Assembly: GCF_030848805.1 (NCBI RefSeq)
Contig: NC_092365.1
Coordinates: 6,758,001 to 6,822,000 of the forward strand
From: Temnothorax longispinosus
Taxonomy: Eukaryota > Arthropoda > Insecta > Hymenoptera > Formicidae
Reading direction: 5' to 3'
DNA length: 64,000 bases
The notes under the pieces are model-generated. The model did not search any database. It saw nothing but the letters and a program-made list of their open reading frames with translations, and was not told where the DNA came from. Position 1 is the first letter of the stretch; each line of letters begins with the position of its first letter. The position numbers were made by a program, and so were the translations under genes. Shown here piece after piece: positions 26,401-37,138 of this stretch.

Positions 26401-28983
26401 TTGCAGCACGTCCTCGACACTCACGTCCGGATCTCAAGCCAGCGCCGAGTCCCTATCCCGAAGAGTACTGAAGCCGCAAAGCGTGGAGGCGATAAATCGG
26501 AAAAACATCCTAGCGAGTGCCAGATGCCGAAGTGGCAGGGATCTGAACGGATCGCCGCTAATCCAGCGAAAGTTCTCGGACGACGAAGATGCCGCGAAAG
26601 GAGCCGTCGAGAACAGTGGGGTTATTCATCAGATGAGCAACAACTCAGGGAATGATCCCGCGAGGAAACAAGAGGTCAAGATCGCCTACATAGAAGTTAC
26701 GGATCCCTTTGCGGAGGATGAAAGATCGTTTTCGAAGAAGGCGGAGAAACCTAAATTGCCGCCTAAAATGAGTTTCCCGCCGCCGGCTGTTAGACCGCCT
26801 AAATCCGAATTGTTGGAACCGTCGAATGATCTCAAAATGTGGGTTCGAGCGGAAGTGAAAACTTTGGCTCGATCGATGGAAGAAACCTCGAACAGCAAAT
26901 ACGACAAGAGTCCATCCGTCGCGACTCAAAATTTGGAAACGAGAAATAATCGTGGGTCCGTATTTAACGAACCTGTTATTAAAGCATCCAACAACGCTTT
27001 GTCTTCGAAGACCAGAACTGCGGTGAGCGATACGAAGGTGGCCGCGGTGGAAATGTCGAAACCGCAAAGTAGAGCGAGTTTAACTCCCAGAAAAAGCATG
27101 GAAGACCAAAACGATCTCCTGACGATCTTAACGACTAAGAGCCGCTCCAGATCAGCCATACATGTCGACGAGGGGACTTTCGGTAGATCGAAGAGCCAAA
27201 TGAGCCTGGAGGATATACTTGGCGCTAAGCAGGATTTAAAATTGCTTCGTGCGCAAAATACGGAATCGAAAATCGAGAACGGTGCGATGACAAACTCGCC
27301 GGTGAAATCTGCTTGGGAAATCTCAAAGGAAAATCGATACGGTAGAAGAGGCTCCACTACTTCGAACGAGTCCTGGTCGGAAGACAAACCCTTCGTCTCT
27401 AAAATACCCACCTTAGGGAGACCCAAAGCCGCCGACAGCGGTGACGAAACGTCGGAAAGCGTCGAAAGAATAAAAAGCACGACGGTGTCGAAGATTCCGA
27501 CATCCCGTGGCCTAAATCGACGCAGCGCCAGCGTGACGGACATGAAGAAAGCTCTGGAGAAAATTGACACGAGTCCCGCGCACGGCCAGCTACAGCAGAG
27601 CGCCAGCAGCACTCACAATCGATTTCCAAGTCTGGACAGCAGCGTGGACGAGAACATCGGGACGGAAATGGACACCGACAGATGCTACGGCGAGCAATTC
27701 GGCAGTATCAGTTCGCTGGCTAGCAGCACCAGTCTGATCTCGCAACAAGAACTGGCGCAGCTCGTCGAGGAGGCGAGCTTGGAGGAGGCACGCGGAGCGC
27801 ACGACGTCATAGTCGTTCTTCTCCACAAGGAGAATCCGACCGGCAGCGTTGGCATCACCTTGGCCGGCGGCGCGGACTGCGAGGTGAAGGAGATCACGGT
27901 TCACCGAGTGCTGACACACTCCATCGCGGACAAAGACGGCCGGGTGCAGCGGAGCGATAGGATTCTCAGCATAAACGGTCGGAGCACGCGAGGCCTCACG
28001 CACCGGGAGAGCATGGCGGTACTAAAGCAGCCGAGATCGGAGGTCGTGCTGGTCGTGTCGAGGGTCAGAATGGAGGAGGGCGGTAAACTGAGGTCGCGGA
28101 CCGCGAGTGTCGAAACCATCGTCGAAGGTAAAAATAAGGATATGCGTTTCTCACGTGAGAGAACTCTCACGATCCGTTTTGACGATAACGGAATCGGTGT
28201 AAATAAGAGAACTCGGATTCGCACAGGGTTAGAGACGAATGGAAACGTGGAGGACACAGCGTGGGGACCACCGTCGACCGTGGCGGTTTACAAGGACGGA
28301 GCTGGCCTGGGATTCAGCCTGGAAGGCGGCAGGGATAGTCCCCTCGGGGATAGACCTCTAATCATCAAGAAGATATTCACCGGTAAATTTTATAGCAGAT
28401 CTTCGTGTATAGTACATTTGCAATCGTAATATTACGTAAAGAGTAATGTAGTCCTTTGCACGTGTATAATGATCGTTACATTAAAATGATAAAAATAAGA
28501 ATAATTATTGTTTATTCGACCCAATTGGCCACCTTTATTTAATACAGTTTTCGCGACGTTTTAACTATTGATTTTGGCTCTTTCATAAAGGTTTTTTTTT
28601 ACTGATTTCATGACTTAGGTTTACATTTGAAAAGGACCAAAATTAATGGGCGAAACGTCGTGACAACTGTATTAAATAAAGGTGACCAGCTGGGTCGTAT
28701 AAAAAATCACTATTATTAATTTACTGGCGAAGCAAAGTTTCATATTTGGTTTGATAAAAATAAGATAATAGGAATTATATAATATGCTATCTCAATTTTA
28801 TCTTTTACAACAGGAGGTGCTGCCGAGAAAACGGGTGCTTTAAAAGCCGGGGACCAACTGCTCGAAGTAAACGGTAACGACGTTACGCGAATGTCGAGGA
28901 TAGAAGCGTGGTCTTTAATGAAGAAGCTACACGACGGTGAAGTGAATCTCCTAGTCAGGCATCCTGCCACCAAATCCTCGTGA
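23425..28983 (+). CDS. PDZ-domain protein, pro-interleukin-16/PDZD2-like
   Basis: Four exons join in frame with GT-AG junctions: 23425-24067, 24296-25257, 25613-28382 and 28814-28983, giving about 1514 residues. Most of the chain is low-complexity, Ser/Thr-rich and probably disordered. A basic patch, RRRSISKLRGLVIPE, lies near residue 490. Two PDZ domains end the protein. PDZ1 (about 1265-1350) has the binding loop GSVGITLAGG; PDZ2 (about 1422-1508) has GLGFSLEGG and is completed across the last intron (IFTGGAAEKTGAL). The pairing and spacing match the C-terminal PDZ tandem of pro-IL-16 and PDZD2, which act as cytoplasmic scaffolds binding C-terminal tails of membrane proteins. The frame is open upstream of the ATG to 23350, so an upstream exon may contribute more N-terminus. 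AATAAA at 29241 is a likely poly(A) signal. Function in this insect is inferred only. Confidence 0.85.
25340..25530. mobile_element. Palindromic MITE in intron 2 of the PDZ gene
   Basis: A 191-bp near-perfect palindrome has arms of about 85 bp. The left arm starts AGACATCAGATTTTTTATAT and the right arm ends with the complement at GATGTCT. It fills most of the 355-bp intron between 25257 and 25613. It has no coding capacity, and the splice sites of the host exons are outside it. Confidence 0.85.
28517..28697. mobile_element. MITE in intron 3 of the PDZ gene
   Basis: The terminal inverted repeats are about 45 bp. The left end is CGACCCAATTGGCCACCTTT, followed by ATTTAATACAG and CGACGTTT. The right end carries the complement, ending CTGGGTCG. 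The element is 181 bp and lies in the intron that splits PDZ2. It has no open frame. Confidence 0.85.
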
Positions 28984-30829
28984 AGGAATACGAAATCCCG
29001 ATCGCATGATGCAAACGGAACGTAGAAATGTGCCAAGCAAGCGACTGGATAATTTTTCGATCGATATTTGTTACGTAAGCATAATGGTTTATAAGGTATG
29101 TTATTGATTTGTTTTGTTCGAGAGATTTTAGATGTGAATCGATATTACGCGAGAGGCTTTTTCTATTGTGTTTGTAAATTTAAATAATATCGCTGTTTAG
29201 TCAAAAATCGAAAGCTCAATCTCGCCGATTTATAAAAAAAAATAAACTATTTCTAGAAGCGCTTAAATGAATCGATTATACATTTACTGTTCTAATTATT
29301 ACATAGTCATCTGTTATAAATTTAATGGACAATTTGTTAATTAACAAAAAAAAATAAGAAAAAATAGCAAGTCTGTGTGATTTGCTAATTTATTTTGCTT
29401 TCTGATCAGACGTCTCGTAGATTAAACGTATATACGTCTTGTGCATGCAAATAGCAATAAAATAGTACAGTAAATGTACTTTTTAAATATACAATGCAAA
29501 TTTGCGGTGCAATGCAATGGTCTCAATAGTTTCGCCGCAATAGGGAAATCGCGAAAAGAGACTTAACTGCTGCAAATTTCCAATCTAAATCAACAATGCA
29601 AAGTGCAATATCATAATCAGCATAATCAGCAATGATTTAAACGTGGAATGATATTTTCGTTTTGTGGATTTCAACGAGAAGTAGCGATACAGCATCTTAA
29701 TATAGCAATATGTGTTTTGACAACGAAGTATATATATATATATATATATATATATGGGAATTTCGATGTATGCCATACGCAAGCGAATCGTAATGTTACT
29801 GGAATGAAGTATGTAGGCATGTCAATTAATCATTTAATTAAGGCGATGCGTCTCGTTGATACGAATCGCTCGTACGACATTAATTCCATAGTGCCGGCCG
29901 TGCAGTAATAGTTCGAATTAAGAATTTGCGACAAGCAAAATAGCTGAGTAGATAGTTAATAATATGAGCCTGATTGTAGATCGCCTATTTCTAATCGATT
30001 TTACCGTAGCCACCCCGTCGCCTTACTATAGTGGTTCCTGTTACGTTAGGATACGAACGATAGAATATATTTTTGTACGAAACGGTGGTCAGAGCCGATG
30101 TGTTGTGGCGTTGTGGCAACGTGAAAGAAAGTAACGCGAGAGATCGTTTCAGTTTTCTAACTTTTAAAATGACTTCAATTAAACTTTAATTAACTTAATT
30201 AGCGATTAACTCAATTGGCAGAATCGCTTGCAGTTTCAACATTTATAACAATATAAATTGTTGTTCTTAATCGAATTTTTCTTCCCATGTATTAAACAAC
30301 AAAAAATCGACTATTCCATCCACGTTAACAAAATAGTACTGCTTGATGAGATAATCGTTAATCATCTCAATCGGAGATTGATCGAAGTCTCTTAACGCAA
30401 TAAAATCACGTGCGCAATAGGTTTATACTAAAAAGTAGATCGAGTTTCTCAAGTAAGAATTTGGATCACTTTCAAGCTAACTATGGTGCGCTTTTCAAAA
30501 ATGTTTAAATCAGTTTAGTGTTAAACTGGGAGTCGATTATGTGTGTATCTTGAAACCAGGTGAAAATTACAAAAGTGAGAAAATTTACTAGAGTAAATCT
30601 GTTCACAATTTGTAATTTTTACTTCGTTTTAAGATACATAATTGATCCCCTGATGTAGTTTATTAATAAAAAAAAAGAATTTAATTTAATAGTAGTCATA
30701 TGTATAATACAGTATGTATATGTACATATACAGGGTAGCTCGGAACTTTGGCTAGAAATACTTTTACAAAGTTATAAACAAATATTGAAGCGGAACATGA
30801 AATAAGTAAAAACGGTCCTCTGACTTCTG
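28984..30829. other. 3' UTR of the PDZ gene and intergenic DNA
   Basis: The first 260 bp are likely 3' UTR, with AATAAA at 29241. The rest is A+T-rich intergenic sequence with a (TA)n run at about 29729-29755. No gene is supported. Confidence 0.5.
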
Positions 30830-30950
30830 AGATCTCCAGATTTAACGCCTCTTGATTTTTACTTATGGGGAACTTCAAAAAACAAGGTTCACAGTACAGA
30901 AGTGATCATATTGACAAGAAATATTGAAATAAAAAATATATATAGGTAAC
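30830..30950 (+). pseudogene. Fragment of a mariner/Tc1-like transposase
   Basis: Read from 30833, the plus strand gives SPDLTPLDFYLWG, then a Lys/Asn-rich stretch and KVHSTEV. This is the segment around the last catalytic Asp of DDD/E transposases of the IS630-Tc1-mariner type (usual form RSPDLTPLDF.LWG). The frame opens abruptly after upstream stops and ends about 40 codons later, so only a relic remains. About 100 bp upstream, at about 30731, the sequence ACAGGGTAGCTCGGAACTTT may be the terminus of the same element. Confidence 0.7.
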
Positions 30951-32566
30951 AATGGATTTTCCATTATATAATACGGAATATGAATAAAACAAAAATCAAT
31001 CAAAAATTGTCTAAATTGTCGGAGTTCAAATTCTTACTAGAGAAACTTTCCTATATTAAAATACTTAAAAAAAGGCCATTTTGACGCCATCTTGCTATTC
31101 GTAATAACGAATAATTTTAAATTTGCTCGCGGCATGAAGAAAGCGCCGACCGCTATAATGAAATCTACAATCAAATCGCGCCAATCAAATCTCGCACGAT
31201 TTTTTCAATAGCTTCCGTGAAAGCATTCACGAGATCATGCTAATCCTGATCATCTCGATAAAGGCAATGCATCGTAGCGGCATAATATATAATATCATAA
31301 TATGCTCAATCACGCGGGGATACCGCATCGCCGCATACGTGAATAAAATAATACCGCTCGCGGCGTGCGTATGTCGAGATATTATCAGAAATTGTATTAT
31401 CGCGAGGCGCGACGCTTTGCGCGATTAGTCGTTTCGCAGGTGTAATAAGGATATAACGGGACGAAACGGAAGGTAATTATTTCAGACGAGGGAAAAGGAA
31501 GATGGCGAACGGCTGACGTTAAAGACGATTCTCATCGCCGGGCGCGCGCTTCCATTTCCCGATCATCCTCACCTGTTGTATCCTTATTAAGAATGCAGCG
31601 CTATAAAGTTCGACTCACCGATCTCGACGAAGAACACCCGGAAGCACGAGGCACGAGGAGAAACGGCACTTCGCGTAAACGCGCGCTTAATCCGCGCGGC
31701 GGTGGCTCATCTCCTCATCAAACTGACCGTTAAATCGCCGCACTCCGCAGTCCGGCCGTCCGGCGTGAAGTGTGCCCAATGCCCATAGACGGATCCATAT
31801 ATCGATCTATCGAAATCTACATTTTGTAATTCATCGATCCGTTCTATTTGATTTGAATTCTGAGAATTGAGATGTTCGAATGTTAAATCGAAACGATCGC
31901 CTTTCGTATTTCAATCCTCGAAATACCGTTTCGTTTTCTCCTCTTCTTGCTGTTCATATGGCCATAAATTTTTTAATTGACATTGAAACGCGGACCGATC
32001 GATCGTTATAGTTGAATCTCAATCGCAATCGGAATTACAAATGCGCCGAGTTAAAAGGGAAAAAGTGTCATACATAACAGATTATTAATATAAAAGAATA
32101 TATCGGAATATATCGAAATATATATTTAAATGTAATACGAAGCGTTTCGGGATTTGCATTTATTAAAATTTTGTGCTGTGATATATGTGAGAATGACACG
32201 ATTTAGTATAAAACAAACAACTATTGATTGAGATATTAATCAATATTACTACGTATTTTAATCCAATGTAAATTCGTTATATATATAAAGCACTGAATTG
32301 TTCGTTTTTTTTATTGTTTAATGTTACAAATGCTCTTTTTATTGCGTATTTCCTATACAAAGCGTTGCAAATAGGGACACTTTAATATAGCTTTTGGTAA
32401 AGATAATATAGCTTTTGGTAAAGAATCTCAATATAAAAAAAGAAAGTTATAATTCATATTGGAAAATGTAATTTCCGCACACTTTTTTCATTTAAAAAGA
32501 TTGCGAGATACAAGGTTTCTTGAGTTATATTACAAAATGTTTTCATCCCTTTGTTCGCTTAATATA
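30951..32566. other. Gene-free stretch downstream of mRpL24
   Basis: No supported gene. The 31440-31780 part is CpG-rich; the remainder is A+T-rich. Confidence 0.45.
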
Positions 32567-32625
32567 TTTATTAAATACTATAATTGTACATTGTGAAAAT
32601 AACAGCGAATTGTATATAACAATGA

Positions 32626-33954
32626 TTAATACCAATAAAATTTCTTTGGAACACGATCTTCCTTGATACCCATTTCATCCATGATATCCATTTCGAAGGT
32701 TTTCAATGCCGGCTGCAAACAAAAAAGATGAATCTAATATTTTATTTCAGACATTTCTACGCAAAATTTGCTTATGTCGCTCTAAACATTGCAGTGAATT
32801 TTCGTATTATATATATATATAAAATAAACTATATATATATAATAATATAAACTTTTCAGTACAACCAATTCTACAGATAAAAAAAAAACGCGGATAAATT
32901 CAAGATATTTTATATTTTACATACTGCAAAAGTTATTTTCTCTACGTCAGCTTTAGTTGTATCTTTTGCCTGCTCTAGATATAACCGAGGAATCCTGTAA
33001 TCTATCGTCTCTTTACTCGAGACAGGGACGGGAATTAGTCTACCAGTTCTCACGGATACGCGTACACGCTGGCCATCCTCCGTGTATCGCCATTCTACTG
33101 GAGTTCCTTGCCTGCAACAAATCAAGTTGCACTGTGCTATGAAATATCGATACTATATGTTCATCTTCGTAAAATGAATTCTTTAAAGAGATACTCACAT
33201 ATCTGAAGGGTCGACCAACTGTACCTGCGAGGTCACCAATAGCGGCTGTTCCTGCTGCAAGTATAAACCAGGAAAACTTTTACTCTTCATAGTGGTTATC
33301 AGCTTTGTGTTAAGTCCTTCGACAATTATCCAATTCCTTTCTTGATAAATCTCCTTTACAATCCCTTGCTTTCCTTTATCTTTTCCTACTAAAACCTCTA
33401 CCTAGACAAAAAATATATAAATTTGTACAAATAATGTAATAATTATATATTAAAATAATATTACCGACATCATCTCCTTTATTTTTTATAAAAATTCTAC
33501 CAGCAAAATAACGTACTCTATCACCCCGGAAGAAGCTCCAATCCTTAATAGGTTCCACGTGAACAAACTTATGGTATACCCCAGGCGCATTCTGACGACG
33601 AAATTCATGAGTCCACGGACGATGTATAGAGAAACGAAATCGTTTTCTTTCAATCGTGCGTGGTAAATAATTCGGCTTGTTAGGTGTCTTCCAGTAAACC
33701 TTGTTATGACAATAAATTATAAATGTTAAAATTAATAAATAACAAGATAAAAAACTGTCAGTAGAATGAATCGCCGATTAAGTTAATTGGTGTCGCTTTT
33801 AAATATTGCGAGCCCAACATAGCATTGTTTTTTTTTTACATCTGACAATTGTTCAAACCTGTGCCATAGCTCGTTCTATGTAGCTGTCCGGTAAATTTGA
33901 GTATTTCTTCGACCATTCTGCCATGCGTCTTAACAAGCTGGACGTAAATCTCAT
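32626..33954 (-). CDS. mRpL24: Mitochondrial large-subunit ribosomal protein L24
   Basis: Five exons read on the minus strand: 33859-33954, 33517-33699, 33199-33401, 32925-33111 and 32626-32712. All have GT-AG junctions, phases match, and the product is about 251 residues, a normal length for this family. The N-terminus (MRFTSSLLRRMAEW) is basic and suits mitochondrial import. A KOW RNA-binding motif is visible at RGDRVEVLVGKDKGKQGIV, followed by NWIIVEGLN and QVQLVDP, all hallmarks of mitochondrial L24. The tail GIKEDRVPKKFYWY is also typical. The protein binds 23S-type rRNA near the exit tunnel in the mitochondrial ribosome. I chose the ATG at 33954 because it puts the presequence at the start; an in-frame ATG upstream (34086) would add a Cys/Lys-rich stretch unlike the family. 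A poly(A) signal (AATAAA on minus) lies at 32567-32572. Confidence 0.93.
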
Positions 33955-34536
33955 GTCTACTTCCTCGAACTGCACCAAAATTATTTTTACCCTTGAACAC
34001 GATTTTCTTGCGTTATTTTTAAAATACCAATATATGCAAAACGTGCAACCTTTTTGGTTATGTTCACACGCATAGAATAAGCGCAACTGTGACGCGCGCG
34101 TTAGGGAATTTTCAACTATTAAAAAATGATGCTTTCAAGAAAAATATGTTGTTCCCTAATCTTCTTTTCTTATCAATAATCTTAATTTTATTTACTGACA
34201 ATATCCAAGCCAATTTTTTTATCTAAAAACGAACGTGAGGTTTATAGTAACTTTTTTTTGCGCAATCAGCGACTGGCGCCAATTACAAAGATCTTTAAAT
34301 TAAACGGTCGCTGAACAATAAACAATATTTTGCGAAAAACGTTGCAAAGTTTATTTGTGCGTTTAACGTCATCGGTAGCGATGCGTCGTAGAGAATTTCA
34401 AATTAATCTCCGCAAATTTGTCGCGGACGCGAACAGTCTTCGGTGTTTCGGAAGATAGGTTAGAAAAACATCGCGCGCTCCGTGATTTTGTTGTTGCCCG
34501 TAGAAGATTTTTTGCGTTATCGCATGCGAATTGACG
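33955..34536. promoter_or_regulatory. Divergent promoter region shared by mRpL24 and the MAIP1-like gene
   Basis: Two start codons facing away from each other are 582 bp apart. Both genes encode mitochondrial proteins, so a bidirectional promoter is plausible. I see no TATA box at a convincing distance from either gene. Confidence 0.5.
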
Positions 34537-35408
34537 ATGTTGGTCCCGGCAAGGAGCGTGCCGTGCAATCTGCGACGAATCGCCGCATGTGTCACTTATA
34601 GAAACGAAATGCGAACGAAGATCGCGCGGCAGGGCGACGGGTCGAATTTGCTGTCCGCCTCGTGCTCGTCCCCGAGTATCGCCGCCTGCAGAGTTTACAG
34701 CACCGAGTCGGATTCCGAGCCGCGGGTCTCCCTGCCCGCGCTCGTGGACGGCGCCGAGATGTTCAATCCGTCTCTTATACTCCCGTTTCGCTTTTTCTTC
34801 CTGTCTTTCTTTCAGATTCCGCGCATAGATAAAGAGTTTCTTCTATCCGAGACCCTCAACGGAACAAAATATGTATGAGACTTTCTATGACTGATTAGAA
34901 ATATATATATGTTTGGGTACTGATAAGTGCATTCTTACGTTTCTAGGCAATAACAGTAATATCCAAGGCTTTAGCGAATGAAGACTACGATTCCTTAGAA
35001 GGTCTTGTGGCAGAAGATATGATAGAAGTTTTAAGGACAAAGATCGAGACTCTTAGCTCTGGGCAAAGATGGTTAATTGCGGTAAACGAGGAAGATATTG
35101 TGTTTAATGTCTTGGGTGATATTGCAGTTACGACAGGTAAGAGAATTATTAAGCTGATACCAGTACCCTACAGATATATATACGTATATCTCTTATTTAC
35201 AGATGAAGAGCATTCCATTGAAATTAAAACGATCTGTCACTACATCCCAGAAAAAGCCAAGAAACAACAGAGGCTACAGACAATGACAGATATCTTAAAA
35301 TTAGAGGACTTGATAATGTGTAATTATACATTTACCCGTAAATATGTAAATAATATTGGTGGTCCATGGATTGCAACTTTTGTAAATCACTACAGTATTA
35401 ATACATAA
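34537..35408 (+). CDS. m-AAA protease-interacting protein 1-like (Tim44-like fold)
   Basis: Three exons (34537-34872, 34947-35136, 35203-35408) give about 243 residues. The first 35 residues (MLVPARSVPCNLRRIAA...) are basic and lack acids, as in a mitochondrial presequence. A hydrophobic stretch LILPFRFFFLSFF (near residue 80) may be a membrane contact. The conserved part includes DKEFLLSE, VISKALANEDYDSLEGLVAE and NEEDIVFNVLGDIAV, which match the MAIP1 (C2orf47) family by my reading. In mammals MAIP1 binds the m-AAA protease and helps import and mature the calcium uniporter regulator EMRE. The second intron is 66 bp, divisible by three and free of stops, so reading through it would add 22 residues. 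The nearest upstream in-frame alternative start is TTG, so I use the ATG at 34537. Poly(A) signal at 35439. Confidence 0.82.
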
Positions 35409-35669
35409 AGTAGTAGATACATTTGCAGAACAGTTTGAAATAAAATTCGCGTTAATCCGTTTATTCATTTGTTGTCACTGTAGAAAATAAGTGCTAGCCC
35501 TCTTAGATGTAACATTTCTTTATATTTTTTTAATAAAAAGATATCAGTGCGATACAAGGTTATTTACAAATTTACATTATATTATATTTCATATATGTAT
35601 ATATAATATAAATCATATTTTATTCACAATTGAAGTATATCAATTAAGTTTGTATATATTCTGTACATG

Positions 35670-37088
35670 TTAGCTGATCTTTTTTAATACTAATGGAATA
35701 TAATTTTTAATGTCCAACTTTATTCCGTCAATAAGCGCTCCGTTTTTGTTAACGGATACAATCAACAATCCCTGTAAAATAAAATAAAATATTCTGTAAT
35801 ATGAATACATTTACATATGAACATATTTACCGCACGCAAACGATGAAATTTACGCGTTTAAAGTACCTGATAGATTTGTGGATTATGTATCCAACATGCT
35901 TTGGAGTTTGCAGTTTGGAACAACTTATTCTGTTTTGTATACACAGAGTTAAAAAAATTTACTTCCAAATCGTCTAAATTACACACTGAAATCTTAATTA
36001 TATTTAAATAAGGCTCCATAAATAACGAGATATTAACTTTGGCAGAAATACCAGCTTGATTGAGGTTTATTTCAAAAGATTTACTTGGAAAAGCTATTAA
36101 TTTATTTAAACACTTCAACGCGGGCGATAGATTTCCTGTAATAATATAAATGGAGGGGTAAAAACCACAGTGGTGTGTCAAATTTTTTTAAATATTTTCT
36201 CGTATGCATAGATGCAATCTGTACAATATATAAATTGCATCTATGCACAAGAGAAAATATTTTTAAAAATTTGACTTACACCACTGTGGTTCTTACCCCT
36301 CCAAATGTCATATAACATTAAACATATTTAATGTATAAATTAAGACGTAAGATTTTTATCTAATTACTTTTGCAAATTGCATCAGTGAGACGAAAAGGTT
36401 TAGTAATGTTAAAGGCAAACCATGGAATTTGGTTACGTTCTTTTCCCTTTAACAATTTATCTAATGCTGCAAACACAAATTAATTAATTACCAATTAGGA
36501 AATATTGGAATTATATTGGAATTATAAATTCTTTCGTGTCTTACATTTTCCTACTTCTTCAAATACTTTGGTGACTGGGATATTTTTACTGATATATTCA
36601 CTCAGGTGCATTGTATAGAATCCATACTTGTTTTTTGCTCTTTCATAACTAGGACGATGGCTAGATGTGGAATATGCTTGTACTAAATTTCGTAGATGTT
36701 TCTTACTCTTATATTCTTTGACTTTAGGTATTTCATTATGAATATCAGGATTACATTCTCTGGAAAAAAAATTATATATTTGAATATTTGATCGTATTAT
36801 CCATTTTTATATCCTCAAATTCTCAATAATTATATAAGAATAGATAATTATAAAACTCCTTACTTTGGTGGTACAGTTTGACACATGTCCAGTATCGTTA
36901 CTAAAAGAGCAGGTTCATTTTTTAATGATATAGCTAGCAATTCGCTCTCGCAAATCGCGTCTTTTCTTAAATAAGATTCTGGCGCGTCGACAGCAAGCAT
37001 ATAACTTTCTTGCATTTTAAAACCATGCCCAGCATAGTAGAACAATCCTACATTGAGATAAATTTTAATAAGTGATTACTATATTTCC

Positions 37089-37138
<50 letters not shown>

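Noticed and set aside
26926..27612. 228-codon open frame on the minus strand
   Set aside because: It is the antisense shadow of the large third exon of the PDZ gene; no domain, and the plus-strand frame is clearly the coding one.
33403..33516. Continuation of the mRpL24 frame past GDRVRYFAGRIF
   Set aside because: Splicing at GTACGT after GDR joins directly to VEVLVGKDKGKQG, which restores the KOW motif; the read-through is intron.
34531..34536. Two extra codons at the start of the MAIP1-like gene
   Set aside because: The first codon is TTG; the first ATG in frame is at 34537, which gives a good presequence.
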